From Novosphingobium resinovorum (GTDB lineage: Bacteria; Pseudomonadota; Alphaproteobacteria; Sphingomonadales; Sphingomonadaceae), in NCBI RefSeq assembly GCF_027922145.1, contig NZ_BSFC01000044.1, positions 248,001 to 312,000 of the forward strand: a DNA stretch of 64,000 nt, written 5' to 3'. Made by a program: the position numbers and the translations under genes. Numbering within the stretch: position 1 is the stretch's first letter; the number at the start of each line of letters is the position of its first letter. Below, one piece after another: positions 1 through 8,677 of the stretch. Under the pieces are notes generated by a model. That model was given only the letters and a program-made list of their open reading frames with translations. It made no database searches and had not been told where the DNA came from.

Positions 1-2069
1 AGTTCGGCGAGGCCATCGCCGATCCCTATCGCTGGCTCGAGGATGACGTAAGACATTCCTCCGAAGTCGCCGACTGGGTGAGCCGTGAGAACGCCGTCAC
101 CGAAGACTATCTGACCGCACTCCCCCAGCGCGCGCAGTTCCAGCGCCGCATCCGCGCCTTCATGGATTACGAGCGCTTCGGCATCCCGGTGAAGGCGGGC
201 GGCAGCTACTTCTACACCCGTAACACCGGCCTGCAGAACCAGGCGCAGTTGTTCGTACGCAAGGGGCTGGACGGCAAGCCGCGCTTGCTGCTCGATCCCA
301 ACGCCTGGGCGAAGGACGGGGCGACGGCACTCGATTCCTGGGAGCCCTCGCAGAAAGGCCGCTACCTGCTGTATAGCGTTCAGGACGGCGGCAGCGACTG
401 GCGCATCCTGCGCGTGATCGACGTCAAGACCGGCGAGCCGCTACAGGACGAGGTGCGCTGGGCCAAGTTCACGGGCCTCTCATGGGTGGGCGAGGAAGGT
501 TTCCTCTATTCGCGCTTCCCCGAGCCGAAGGAAGGCGTGGCGTTCCAGTCGCTGAACTACAACCAGGCCGTGTATTTCCACCGCATCGGCACGGCTCAGG
601 ACGCGGACGAACTGGTCTACGCGACGCCCGACGCGCCCGATCTGGGGCATGTGGCGGACGTGACGCAGGACGGGCGCCTGGCGCTCATCACCAGCCACGT
701 CGGCACCGATGCGCGCTACGAAGTGCGGGTGATCGATCTCGACAAGCGCAAGCGCGACGGATGGAAGGCAGTGCCGCTCGTCTCCGGTTTCACCGATGAC
801 TGGAAGCTGGTCGAAGGTGCCGGGCGGAAGCTGTGGTACGTGACCAACCGGAACGCGCCGCGCTATCGCCTCGTCGGCATCGATCTCGATACGCCCAAGG
901 CCGAGTGGACCGAGATCGTCGCCGAGCGCGAGGATATTCTGGAGCGCGCCGGGATCGTCGGGGACCGGCTCGTCCTCAACTACATGCGCGATGCGGCGAG
1001 CCATGCGGAAATCCTGGCGCTCGACGGCAGTGTAGGCAAGACGCTGTCGCTGAACGGCATCGGCACCGCTTCGGGCTTTCGCGGGAGGCCGGGCGATCCG
1101 GAGACGTTCTACGCCTTCACCAGCTTCAACTGCCCGGCATCTATCTACCGGATGGATCTGGCGACCGGGGTGACGACGCCCTTCGCGACGCCGAAGATGT
1201 GCTACGATCCGGGTGCCTACGTGGTCGAGCAGCGCTTCTTCACGTCGAAGGACGGCACCCGCGTACCGATGTTCATCGTGCGCAGCCGCGTGGTGGCCAA
1301 GGCGAAGCAGCCGGTGCCGACGCTGCTCTATGGATATGGTGGCTTCGACGTTTCGCTGACCCCCGGCTTCTCGGCGACGCGCATGGCGTGGCTGGAGGCG
1401 GGCGGGGCCTTCGCGCTGGCGAACCTGCGCGGCGGCGGCGAGTACGGGCGCGAGTGGCACGATGCGGGGCGGCGGCAGAACAAGCAGAACGTCTTCGACG
1501 ACTTCATCGCGGCGGGCGAGTTCCTGGTGAGCGAGGGCATCGCGAAGAAGGATGGGCTCGCCATTCAGGGCGGCTCGAACGGTGGCCTGCTGGTGGGCGC
1601 GGTGGTCAACCAGCGGCCGGACCTGTTCGCGGCGGCGGTCGCGCAAGTGGGCGTCATGGACATGCTGCGCTTCGACCGCTTCACGGCCGGGCGTTACTGG
1701 ACCGACGACTATGGGAGGCCGGACCGGGAAGACGACTTCAAGGTCCTGCGCGCCTATTCGCCCTACCACAACATTCGCGAGGGTGCGCAGTATCCGGCGA
1801 TCCTGGTTACTACGGCGGACACCGACGACCGCGTGGTGCCCGGGCACTCGTTCAAGTACACGGCGGCGCTGCAGCACGCGAACCTCGGGGCCAGGCCGCG
1901 TCTCATCCGCATCGAGACCCGCGCCGGACACGGCTCAGGAAAGCCCACGGACAAGGCGATCGAGGAGGGTGCGGACATCCTTGCCTTCGTCGCGCAGTGG
2001 ACGGGGCTGCGCCTTTCGGCCGAAGCCAGTGTCGCTCAGGCCGGAGAGCCGACCGCCGCGACGCCGTGA
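1..2069 (+). CDS. Prolyl oligopeptidase family serine peptidase (5' end outside window)
   Basis: S9-family peptidase that cleaves short proline-containing peptides. The frame is open from base 3, and its first residues include DPYRWLED, the usual N-terminal signature of the family, so the true start lies upstream and the GTG at 78 is not the start. A beta-propeller-like region fills the first two thirds. The C-terminal alpha/beta hydrolase domain shows GGSNGG with the nucleophile Ser about 500 codons after base 78, an Asp in TDDRVVPGHS and a His in RAGHGSG, completing a Ser-Asp-His triad. No signal peptide can be judged because the N-terminus is missing. Family assignment is secure; the physiological substrate is unknown. 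Confidence 0.93.
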   Translation, partial: FGEAIADPYRWLEDDVRHSSEVADWVSRENAVTEDYLTALPQRAQFQRRIRAFMDYERFGIPVKAGGSYFYTRNTGLQNQAQLFVRKGLDGKPRLLLDPNAWAKDGATALDSWEPSQKGRYLLYSVQDGGSDWRILRVIDVKTGEPLQDEVRWAKFTGLSWVGEEGFLYSRFPEPKEGVAFQSLNYNQAVYFHRIGTAQDADELVYATPDAPDLGHVADVTQDGRLALITSHVGTDARYEVRVIDLDKRKRDGWKAVPLVSGFTDDWKLVEGAGRKLWYVTNRNAPRYRLVGIDLDTPKAEWTEIVAEREDILERAGIVGDRLVLNYMRDAASHAEILALDGSVGKTLSLNGIGTASGFRGRPGDPETFYAFTSFNCPASIYRMDLATGVTTPFATPKMCYDPGAYVVEQRFFTSKDGTRVPMFIVRSRVVAKAKQPVPTLLYGYGGFDVSLTPGFSATRMAWLEAGGAFALANLRGGGEYGREWHDAGRRQNKQNVFDDFIAAGEFLVSEGIAKKDGLAIQGGSNGGLLVGAVVNQRPDLFAAAVAQVGVMDMLRFDRFTAGRYWTDDYGRPDREDDFKVLRAYSPYHNIREGAQYPAILVTTADTDDRVVPGHSFKYTAALQHANLGARPRLIRIETRAGHGSGKPTDKAIEEGADILAFVAQWTGLRLSAEASVAQAGEPTAATP

Positions 2070-2156
2070 AGCGGTTCATGCATAGGACAGCATGAGCGGC
2101 GTACGTTCCGTGACTTGGGCGGCGCGGACCGTGCGCGCCGGATAGGGTTTCTCCCG

Positions 2157-2735
2157 ATGAAGATGTTGCGTTCGCGTGCCGCCGTATCCCTTGCCGCGCT
2201 CGCGGTGCTTTGCGTCACCGCCACGCCGGTTCTCGCACACGGCCGGGACGAGTGGAGGGGCCATCGCCACTATCGCGGCGGCGGCATCGATGGCGGGGAC
2301 CTTCTGGCCGGGCTGCTGGTCGTCGGCGGGGTTGCCGCGATCGCTTCTGCCGTCAGCAAGAACAGCGCCGACAAGCGTGGCGGCGAGCCCGCGCCCTATC
2401 GCTATCCGGGCGGCCCGGAAGCGGGGGACGATGCGGACTATGGCGCGCCGCCGGCCGACAATGGCGATACCGCACCATATCCGGGCGGCCCGGTGAGCGG
2501 CCGCGACTATTCGGACGAGCCTGCCGGGGCCGGATCGCTGGGCGGCGCGGTCGACGCCTGTTCTGCGGAACTCGAGCGCGGTGACAAGCGCGTCGAATCG
2601 GTGGACTCGGTACGCCGCATGGGCGAGCGCTACAGCGTCGAGGGGCGCCTGCAGGACGGCCGCCCGTTTGCCTGCAGCGTCGATGGCTCGGGGCACATTC
2701 GCTCGGTGGCCGTCGATGGGCATGGCATGATCTGA
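2157..2735 (+). CDS. Hypothetical exported protein with one hydrophobic segment
   Basis: About 192 residues. The start at 2157 (MKMLRSRAAV) begins a clear signal peptide ending near PVLA-HG; an in-frame upstream start at 2115 would bury this signal. After cleavage there is a His/Arg/Gly-rich stretch, a hydrophobic glycine-rich helix (DLLAGLLVVGGVAA), and a low-complexity Pro/Gly region with two YPGGP repeats. The C-terminal 70 residues contain two cysteines (DACSAELE and FACSVDG) and look like a small folded domain. I do not recognise a named family. It is probably periplasmic or membrane-anchored, and a strong hairpin follows the stop codon. Confidence 0.7.
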   Translation: MKMLRSRAAVSLAALAVLCVTATPVLAHGRDEWRGHRHYRGGGIDGGDLLAGLLVVGGVAAIASAVSKNSADKRGGEPAPYRYPGGPEAGDDADYGAPPADNGDTAPYPGGPVSGRDYSDEPAGAGSLGGAVDACSAELERGDKRVESVDSVRRMGERYSVEGRLQDGRPFACSVDGSGHIRSVAVDGHGMI

Positions 2736-2740
2736 GCCGA

Positions 2741-2773
2741 AACGCCCGCGCGGTATCGACGCGCGCGGGCGTT
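2741..2773 (+). terminator. Perfect 12-bp stem hairpin after the exported protein gene
   Basis: Bases 2741-2752 pair perfectly with 2762-2773 around a 9-base loop, beginning five bases after the stop codon. There is no clear U-run, so termination is inferred from position and stem strength. Confidence 0.55.
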
Positions 2774-2895
2774 GCGCTTCAGACAGTTTTCCGGAATATC
2801 GACTCCTGATTTGAAATGGCGAACTGCTTGAGCGGTTGCCAGTGGTCGTGCCCGGCGCCTTTCGTGTCGGCACGGCCGAGAGGAGAGCCGGGAAC

Positions 2896-4461
2896 GTGAA
2901 CACCGAGGCCGCCGCCGACACCGTTGCAGACCTTCCGGGGGATGCACAGACGTTCCCCAGCCTCATTCGGGCTGTCGCTGCCGCCTATGGCGATGCCGTC
3001 GCGGTGACGCTGGAGGAAGGCGAGGAGACGGTGGCCTGCGTCACTTATCGCGAGCTTGAGGCGCGTTCGGCCATGCTGGCGCGCGGGTTGCTGGCGCGCG
3101 GGATCGGCAAGGGGGCGCGGGTCGGCTTCATTCACGGCAACGGACCGGAATTCGCGGTGATGCTGGCGGCGGTGAGCAGGATCGGCGCCGTCGCAGTGCC
3201 GATCAGCACGATGATCCGCGCCAACGAACTGGTCCGCGTGCTGCGCCAGTCGGATGTGCACGGGCTCATCCTCCAGCGCACCATGCTCGGCAAGGACTAC
3301 GTCGAGCGCGTGCTGGAGGCGCTCCCCGAACTGGACGGGCAGGAGAGCGGCGCGCTGCGGCTTGGCAGGGCGCCGTACTTGCGCTGGATCGCCTCGGACG
3401 GAGAGGGATTGCCTCCCGGCATCGCACCGCTCGACTGGCTGACCGAGGCCGCGCGGACGGTTGGCGAAGACCTGCTGCGCGAGGTCGAATCCGAAGTCCA
3501 TCCTACCGACCAGATGGTCGAGATCTACACCTCCGGCTCGATGGCGCTGCCCAAGGGCGTGCGCCATGCCCATGGCCCGGTCTGCTTCCGCAGCCATACC
3601 ATGCGCGAGATGATGGGCCATGTGCCCGGGAAGCGCGTGGCTTGCATCCTGCCGATGTTCTGGGTCGGCGGCATGATGATGTACCTCGTGCCCGGGCTGG
3701 AAGCAGGGGCGACTGTCGTGTGTACGGAGCGCACGCTCTCCAACAGCCGCTTCGCGATGGGCTCGGTGCTCGCCGAGGAAGACCTTGCGGCGATGCGCGG
3801 GCCGAAACCCTGGTGGGGCCTCGGCATGAGCGAGACCCTGGGACCCTATTCCTGGGGCGACGATTTCCGCGCGGCCGGTCGGCCGGTCTGCGCGCCAATG
3901 GACCATTTCGCCCCGGGTTACGAGATCCGCATCGCCGATGCCGATAACCGCCCCGTGGCGACGGGTGAGGTGGGAGAGATGCAGGTGCGCGGCTATCCCG
4001 TCGCGAGCGGCCTCCACAAGATCGAGCGGGCCGAGCATTACACACCCGACGGCTACTATCGCACCGGCGACATGTGCATGGTGGAGGAGCGTGCGGTGGG
4101 CAGCCGGGTCCACTTCGTCGGGCGCGGCGGGGACATGATCAAGGTGTCGGGCTCCAACGTGTCGCCCGCCGAAGTGGAGATGGAATTGCAGTCGCTCGAC
4201 GGAGTGCATACCGCCTACGTGGTCGGTCTGCCCGATCGGGAGCGTGGCGCGCTGCTGGTTGCTGCGGTGATCGCGCGCGAAGGTGCCGAGCCGGACTTCG
4301 CCGTCATCGAGGCCGAGTTGCGTCAGCGGCTCTCCAGCTACAAGGTCCCGCGTGCCTATGTGCCGATGGGACGCGACGAGGTGCCGCTGCTGCATTCCAA
4401 CAAGGTGGCCCGGCGCGAGCTGGCGCGAATGATGGAAGACCGGCTTGGCCGGACCCCATGA
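2896..4461 (+). CDS. AMP-dependent acyl-CoA synthetase/ligase
   Basis: ANL-superfamily adenylating enzyme of about 521 residues that would activate a carboxylic acid to its CoA thioester via an acyl-AMP. Visible motifs are the phosphate loop YTSGSMALPKGV, the TGD motif in YYRTGDMC, the hinge GRGGDMIKVSGSNVSP and a C-terminal catalytic Lys in HSNKVARRE. I chose the GTG at 2896 because GAGAGGAGAG lies just upstream; upstream starts are TTG or GTG without a good ribosome site. The gene lies next to an IclR regulator and a phosphotransferase in a catabolic-looking cluster. The substrate (fatty, aromatic or terpenoid acid) cannot be read from the sequence. Confidence 0.87.
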   Translation: MNTEAAADTVADLPGDAQTFPSLIRAVAAAYGDAVAVTLEEGEETVACVTYRELEARSAMLARGLLARGIGKGARVGFIHGNGPEFAVMLAAVSRIGAVAVPISTMIRANELVRVLRQSDVHGLILQRTMLGKDYVERVLEALPELDGQESGALRLGRAPYLRWIASDGEGLPPGIAPLDWLTEAARTVGEDLLREVESEVHPTDQMVEIYTSGSMALPKGVRHAHGPVCFRSHTMREMMGHVPGKRVACILPMFWVGGMMMYLVPGLEAGATVVCTERTLSNSRFAMGSVLAEEDLAAMRGPKPWWGLGMSETLGPYSWGDDFRAAGRPVCAPMDHFAPGYEIRIADADNRPVATGEVGEMQVRGYPVASGLHKIERAEHYTPDGYYRTGDMCMVEERAVGSRVHFVGRGGDMIKVSGSNVSPAEVEMELQSLDGVHTAYVVGLPDRERGALLVAAVIAREGAEPDFAVIEAELRQRLSSYKVPRAYVPMGRDEVPLLHSNKVARRELARMMEDRLGRTP

Positions 4462-4559
4462 GAAAGGGCAGTACGTTCACCTTATTGAACAGGTGTGTCT
4501 ATTGACGAACTGGGGGCGTTGCCCATAGGCCAAGGCAGTTCGAAATATCGAAAGCAGCC

Positions 4560-5393
4560 ATGTCGCGTTCCTCTCCCGGTGTTGCCCGCGTGGCGGCCAT
4601 CCTCAACTTCATCGCCGACCATCCCGGGCAGGCGTTCGCGCTGACGGATCTGGTGCGGGCACTCAAGTTGAGCCGGGCAACCTGCCATGCGCTGCTGACC
4701 GGGCTCGTCGACGTCGGCTATCTCTACCGCACGACCGACAAGACTTACGTGCTCGGCCCGGCGCTCGCGGCGATCGGGCGCACGGCGGCGGCGCACTTCT
4801 CGCCGCTTCAGGTCGCGCAGCCCGAGATGCGCAGCCTCGCTGACGAATTCGACGTGGTCTGCGGCGCCTACTTCCTCGAAGGCGACGTGATCCACTTACG
4901 CGAGCGTGCGGCCTCGCTCAGCCATATCGGTTATCCGGTCCCGCTGGGCACGCGCATGCCGCTGCGCTGGATCCAGGCCATGACCTTTTTCGCCCGCTCC
5001 GCCCGCGACGCTGATGCATGGGTGTCGCGCGCGGATCCGCCGCTGGGGGAGGAGCAACTCGGGCAGTTCCGTGCCGGGCTGGAGTTCGTCCGCACGCATG
5101 GCTACGTCGCGCTGCTGCGGCGTCCGGGCAGCGAGGAGGAACTGGGCGTTCGGTCGGGCACCGAAGACCCGCCGGTCGTCCCGTTGCTTGAGGTCGATGT
5201 GCAGCGGGTCTATCCGCTCGTGGCGCTGATGGCGCCGATCTACGACAGCCGAAACCGGGTGATGATGGCGCTCGTCATGGCGGGCTTCCACGGCGCGATG
5301 AATGGCACGGCGCTGGCGCAGGCCGGTTCGCGACTCGCCGAGGCCAGCGCCCGGATTTCCGGCTTCCTCGCCGGCGGCGGCGAGGACGACTGA
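4560..5393 (+). CDS. IclR family transcriptional regulator
   Basis: About 277 residues. The first 65 form a winged helix-turn-helix (ARVAAILNFIADHPGQ, then LVRALKLSRATCHALL), and the remainder resembles the IclR effector-binding domain. IclR proteins usually bind small aromatic or short organic acids and control adjacent catabolic genes. It lies 98 bases after the acyl-CoA ligase and 176 bases before the phosphotransferase on the same strand, so either neighbour may be its target. The interval downstream contains inverted repeats that could be its operator. Confidence 0.88.
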   Translation: MSRSSPGVARVAAILNFIADHPGQAFALTDLVRALKLSRATCHALLTGLVDVGYLYRTTDKTYVLGPALAAIGRTAAAHFSPLQVAQPEMRSLADEFDVVCGAYFLEGDVIHLRERAASLSHIGYPVPLGTRMPLRWIQAMTFFARSARDADAWVSRADPPLGEEQLGQFRAGLEFVRTHGYVALLRRPGSEEELGVRSGTEDPPVVPLLEVDVQRVYPLVALMAPIYDSRNRVMMALVMAGFHGAMNGTALAQAGSRLAEASARISGFLAGGGEDD

Positions 5394-5502
5394 ATCCTGC
5401 ACGGCGGGTTCGTTCGCGCGCTTTGGCAAAATCCTGATAATCAAACACCGCTTGGGCGAGGTTCACTTCGCTTGACCGCGTCTTGCTGTCCGCATATCAA
5501 TT

Positions 5503-5541
5503 ATCGCGAAAATAAATTCGCGATGTCGAACTTATCGATAA
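5503..5541. promoter_or_regulatory. Inverted repeats upstream of the phosphotransferase gene, possible operator
   Basis: ATCGCGAA (5503-5510) and TTCGCGAT (5517-5524) form a perfect inverted repeat with a 6-base AT spacer. A second perfect palindrome, TTATCGATAA, lies at 5532-5541. This AT-rich patch between the IclR gene and the next gene is a plausible binding site; the assignment is inference. Confidence 0.45.
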
Positions 5542-5569
5542 TCAGGCATCGCCAGGCGGGAGAGAGGCT

Positions 5570-6619
5570 GTGTCTGACGTGATCGTTGCCCCGGAAACGC
5601 GGGATCTTGCCGAACTTGCCGGACGGCTCGAACGCTGGCTCGGTGGACGGCTCCCGGCGGCGAGCGCGATTTCGGTCACGGGCCTCGCCTACCCGCGCGG
5701 GGCGGGCCAGAGCCACGAGACGATCCTGTTCGACGCCCACTGGACCGAGGGTGGGCATCGGCACACGCAGGGCTGTGTCGTGCGCATCAAGCCGCAGGCC
5801 TTCACCGTCTTCCCCGACACCCTGTTCGACGAGCAGTATGCGATCATGAAGCTGCTGTCGGACGAGGGGCTGGTGTGCGTGGCAAGGCCGCTGTGGTTCG
5901 AGGAGGACCCGTCGATCCTCGGCAATCCGTTCTTCGTCATGGAGAAGAAGCAGGGCCGCGTTCCCGTCTCGATCCCGCCTTACGGCCGCGAAGGCTGGCT
6001 GCATGATGCCGCGCCGGAGCAACGCCGCCGTTTGTGGCGCAGTGCGGTGGAGCAGCTGGCTGCGATTCAGCGAGTGCCGGTGGCCAAGGCGGGGTTTCTC
6101 GGCGGCAAGGGTGCCGCCGGGCACGGGCTGGCTCAGGAATGGGACAAGTATCAGCGCTTCACCGCCTGGCTTGAGGAAGTCGCGCCGCAGCCGGTGCTGC
6201 GCGATGCTATGGCAAGGCTGGAGGGCGCTTGGCCGGTCCACGATCCGGAAGGGATCGTCTGGGGCGACGCGCGCATCGGCAACATGATGTTCGACGACGA
6301 CTTCCAGGTCGTCGCGGTGATGGACTGGGAACAGCCTTCACTGGGCGGGGCGCTTCACGACCTTGCGTGGTTCTGCACTTTGTCCGAGACGATGCATGGC
6401 CGCAACTCGACTTACGGTGCCTGGCTCGAAGGTATGGGCACGCGCGAGGAGACGATCGCGCTGTGGGAGAAGATCAGCGGCAAGTCGGCTGCGGGCCTCG
6501 AATGGTACGAGGATTTCACGCACTTCAAGATGACCTGCACCGGTGTGCGCCTTGGGCAGCTGCGCGGCACGGCGATGATGGACGAGGCGGCGATGCGGCG
6601 GCGGTTGAAGGTCGCCTAA
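5570..6619 (+). CDS. Phosphotransferase (APH/ACAD10-like kinase fold) family protein
   Basis: About 349 residues with a choline/aminoglycoside-kinase-like fold. The catalytic loop reads WGDARIGNMMF, matching the Brenner HxDxxxxN pattern except that Trp replaces His, followed by the metal-binding Asp in VMDWEQPSLGG. Such proteins in catabolic clusters, like the N-terminal domain of ACAD10/11, are thought to phosphorylate hydroxyacyl-CoA intermediates rather than antibiotics. The start is GTG at 5570 with GGGAGAGAGG upstream. The 3' end overlaps the convergent TRIC gene by four bases. The substrate is unknown. Confidence 0.82.
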   Translation: MSDVIVAPETRDLAELAGRLERWLGGRLPAASAISVTGLAYPRGAGQSHETILFDAHWTEGGHRHTQGCVVRIKPQAFTVFPDTLFDEQYAIMKLLSDEGLVCVARPLWFEEDPSILGNPFFVMEKKQGRVPVSIPPYGREGWLHDAAPEQRRRLWRSAVEQLAAIQRVPVAKAGFLGGKGAAGHGLAQEWDKYQRFTAWLEEVAPQPVLRDAMARLEGAWPVHDPEGIVWGDARIGNMMFDDDFQVVAVMDWEQPSLGGALHDLAWFCTLSETMHGRNSTYGAWLEGMGTREETIALWEKISGKSAAGLEWYEDFTHFKMTCTGVRLGQLRGTAMMDEAAMRRRLKVA

Positions 6620-7239
6620 TCGTCCTCGCCGGGGTGGAGGGGCAGGCCGAGCGACCAGTGGATCGCCGCACCACGCAGGCCGAACCCGGCGAGCACCGCG
6701 ATTGCCCAGGTCGTCGGTGCCGGGAGCCCGGCGGCGATGCCCCCCGCCGCGACCCCGGCGGCAAGGGCGGCTGCCGTGACGTAAAGCTCGGGTCGCATCA
6801 GGATCGACGGCTTGCCTGCCAACACGTCGCGCACGATACCGCCGATGCAGCCGGTGATTACCCCCATCAGCACGGCGGGAACCGGCGGCACGCCCCAGTG
6901 CAGCGCCTTGATCGTGCCGAACACCGCATAGACGGCGAGGCCCAGCGCATCGGCCCATTCGAGGATGCGGCCGCGCCACCAGCGCACCGGCGTGAACCAC
7001 GCGAGCAGCGCAACGCCAAGGCACACCGGCGCGACCAGCGGATCGTGCACCCAGAACACCGGCGCGCCGATCAGCAGGTCGCGCAAGGAGCCGCCGCCGA
7101 CGCCGGTGATCAGCGCGAAGAAGGCCACCGTCACGAAAGTCTGGCGCAGTTGCGCTGCGGCCAACGCGCCCGTCAGTGCGAACACGGCGATACCCAGAAG
7201 GTCGAGGGCGGGCGGCAGGGCAGGGGAAGCCGGGATCAT
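6616..7239 (-). CDS. Trimeric intracellular cation (TRIC) channel family protein
   Basis: About 207 residues and almost entirely hydrophobic, with roughly seven membrane helices in two repeated halves. Each half carries the glycine-rich signature: GVGGGSLRDLLIG in the first and GCIGGIVRDVLAG in the second. This repeat pattern defines the bacterial TRIC family (formerly UPF0126), monovalent cation channels of the inner membrane. AGGAGGCG lies just upstream of the ATG. It diverges from the P450 gene and converges on the phosphotransferase. Confidence 0.9.
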   Translation of the reverse strand: MIPASPALPPALDLLGIAVFALTGALAAAQLRQTFVTVAFFALITGVGGGSLRDLLIGAPVFWVHDPLVAPVCLGVALLAWFTPVRWWRGRILEWADALGLAVYAVFGTIKALHWGVPPVPAVLMGVITGCIGGIVRDVLAGKPSILMRPELYVTAAALAAGVAAGGIAAGLPAPTTWAIAVLAGFGLRGAAIHWSLGLPLHPGEDD

Positions 7240-7279
7240 GGCTCGCCTCCTAGCACGCTGCGCGGTCCTTGACCCATGG

Positions 7280-7312
7280 CGTTTTTACGATACACAAAGG
7301 ATCATAAAAACG
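7280..7312. promoter_or_regulatory. Inverted repeat between TRIC and P450 genes, possible operator
   Basis: CGTTTTTACGAT (7280-7291) and ATCATAAAAACG (7301-7312) are inverted repeats matching at 11 of 12 positions, with a 9-base spacer. The repeat sits 13 bases before the P450 start in the divergent interval, a position typical of a repressor site. Confidence 0.5.
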
Positions 7313-7324
7313 GGGGAAGGGCAC

Positions 7325-8638
7325 GTGTCCTACGAGAAGGCCGACTGGTACACCGACATTTCGCTGGTGGACGATCCGCACGCCTATTTCGACTATCTTC
7401 GCGCGCAGGGCCCGGTGGTGCCGTTGCCCTATCGGGGAGCAGTGGCGGTGGTCGGCTACGAGGAGACCGTAAAGGTCGCGCTCGACACCGAGCACTTCTC
7501 CGAGATCAATGGCGTGACCGGCGGCATGGTCGACCTGCCTTTCGTGCCCGAGGGCGACGACATCGGCGACCAGTTGGAGGCCCATCGCAGCCAGATCGCC
7601 TTCGCCGACCAGATCGTCTGCGAGCAGGGCGCCCGCCATGCCGATTTGCGCTCGATCCTCTCCCGCTTGTTCACGCCGAGCCGGTTGAAGCAATTGCAGC
7701 CCCAGCTTGCGGCGACGGCGGAGGGGCTGATCGACGAGTTCCACCGGGACGGGCGCGTCGACATGGTGCGCCAGTACGGAGGGCCTTACGGAGCGCTGGT
7801 GATCTCCGACCTGCTGGGGCTCTCGCAGGCCACGCGTGGCCGGTTCCGCAAGCTGCTGGAAGGCGCGATCCCCGTGCCGATGGACGCCACGCACGAGGAG
7901 ATGATGAAGAATCCGCTTGTACCCGTGGGCAAGGAGCTGTTCGGGCTCATCGCGCGGCGACGGCTGGCCAATCACCGCCTGGTGCGCCCCCTGCTACGCC
8001 CGTTTCGCGTACTGCTGGCGCAGGAGGATATCCTCAGCGAACTGGCAAAGGCGACCTTTCCCGATGGTTCCAGACCGTCGCTCGTCGATGTGACCGGGCT
8101 CGCGGCATTCCTGTTCGGGGCCGGGCAGGATACTACCAATCGCTTGCTCGCGAACGGCTTCAAGGTCATCGCGACGCGGCCCGACATCCAGGCCGAACTG
8201 CGCCGCGATCCCGCGCGTATTCCCGACTTCATCGAGGAACTTCTGCGCTACGACGGCTCGGTAAAGAGTGCAGGACGGCTCTGCCGCAAGAGTACCACGC
8301 TCGGCGGCGTCGAGATCAAGGCCGGCACGCCCATTCTCATGAGCCATATGGCCGCCAATCGCGACCCGGCGCGGTTTCCCGACCCGAGCCGCTTCGACAT
8401 GGACCGGCCGCGGATCAAGGAGCACCTCGCCTTCGGGCGCGGTCCGCACACTTGCATCGGCGCTCCGCTTGCCCGGCGCGAGGTCGCCGTCAGCATCGAA
8501 CGCCTGCTGGCACGCATGGACAACATCCGGCTTTCCGGGGAGCAACATGGCCCCGAAGGCGCACGCAGATTCGAATATGAGCCGACTTACGTGTTGCGCG
8601 CGCTAAAGGCCCTGCACCTGGAGTTCGATCCGCTGTGA
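7325..8638 (+). CDS. Cytochrome P450
   Basis: Soluble bacterial P450 of about 437 residues from the GTG at 7325 (VSYEKADWY); longer in-frame extensions would overlap the TRIC gene and are unlikely. The heme-binding loop is FGRGPHTCIGAPLAR with ligand Cys near residue 377. The I-helix carries AGQDTT and the K-helix ExxR is EELLR. No ferredoxin or reductase lies beside it, although a 2Fe-2S ferredoxin is present at 57.5 kb. Substrate unknown; the acyl-CoA ligase and IclR neighbours suggest a catabolic role. Confidence 0.92.
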   Translation: MSYEKADWYTDISLVDDPHAYFDYLRAQGPVVPLPYRGAVAVVGYEETVKVALDTEHFSEINGVTGGMVDLPFVPEGDDIGDQLEAHRSQIAFADQIVCEQGARHADLRSILSRLFTPSRLKQLQPQLAATAEGLIDEFHRDGRVDMVRQYGGPYGALVISDLLGLSQATRGRFRKLLEGAIPVPMDATHEEMMKNPLVPVGKELFGLIARRRLANHRLVRPLLRPFRVLLAQEDILSELAKATFPDGSRPSLVDVTGLAAFLFGAGQDTTNRLLANGFKVIATRPDIQAELRRDPARIPDFIEELLRYDGSVKSAGRLCRKSTTLGGVEIKAGTPILMSHMAANRDPARFPDPSRFDMDRPRIKEHLAFGRGPHTCIGAPLARREVAVSIERLLARMDNIRLSGEQHGPEGARRFEYEPTYVLRALKALHLEFDPL

Positions 8639-8645
8639 GCCGCCC

Positions 8646-8671
8646 CTCCCCGTCGTTTTTGGAACGGGGAG
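8646..8671. terminator. Hairpin between convergent P450 and quinone reductase genes
   Basis: CTCCCCGT (8646-8653) pairs with ACGGGGAG (8664-8671) in a 10-base T-rich loop, placed exactly between two convergent genes. It could serve both strands. Confidence 0.5.
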
Positions 8672-8677
8672 GAGATG

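Noticed and set aside
480..1931. 483-residue minus-strand open frame inside the oligopeptidase gene
   Set aside because: Shadow of a high-GC gene; Arg/His-rich translation with no domain, fully overlapping a well-supported CDS.
5570..6619. Aminoglycoside resistance kinase
   Set aside because: It has the kinase fold, but the sequence and catabolic neighbours fit the ACAD10-like phosphotransferase group rather than known resistance enzymes.
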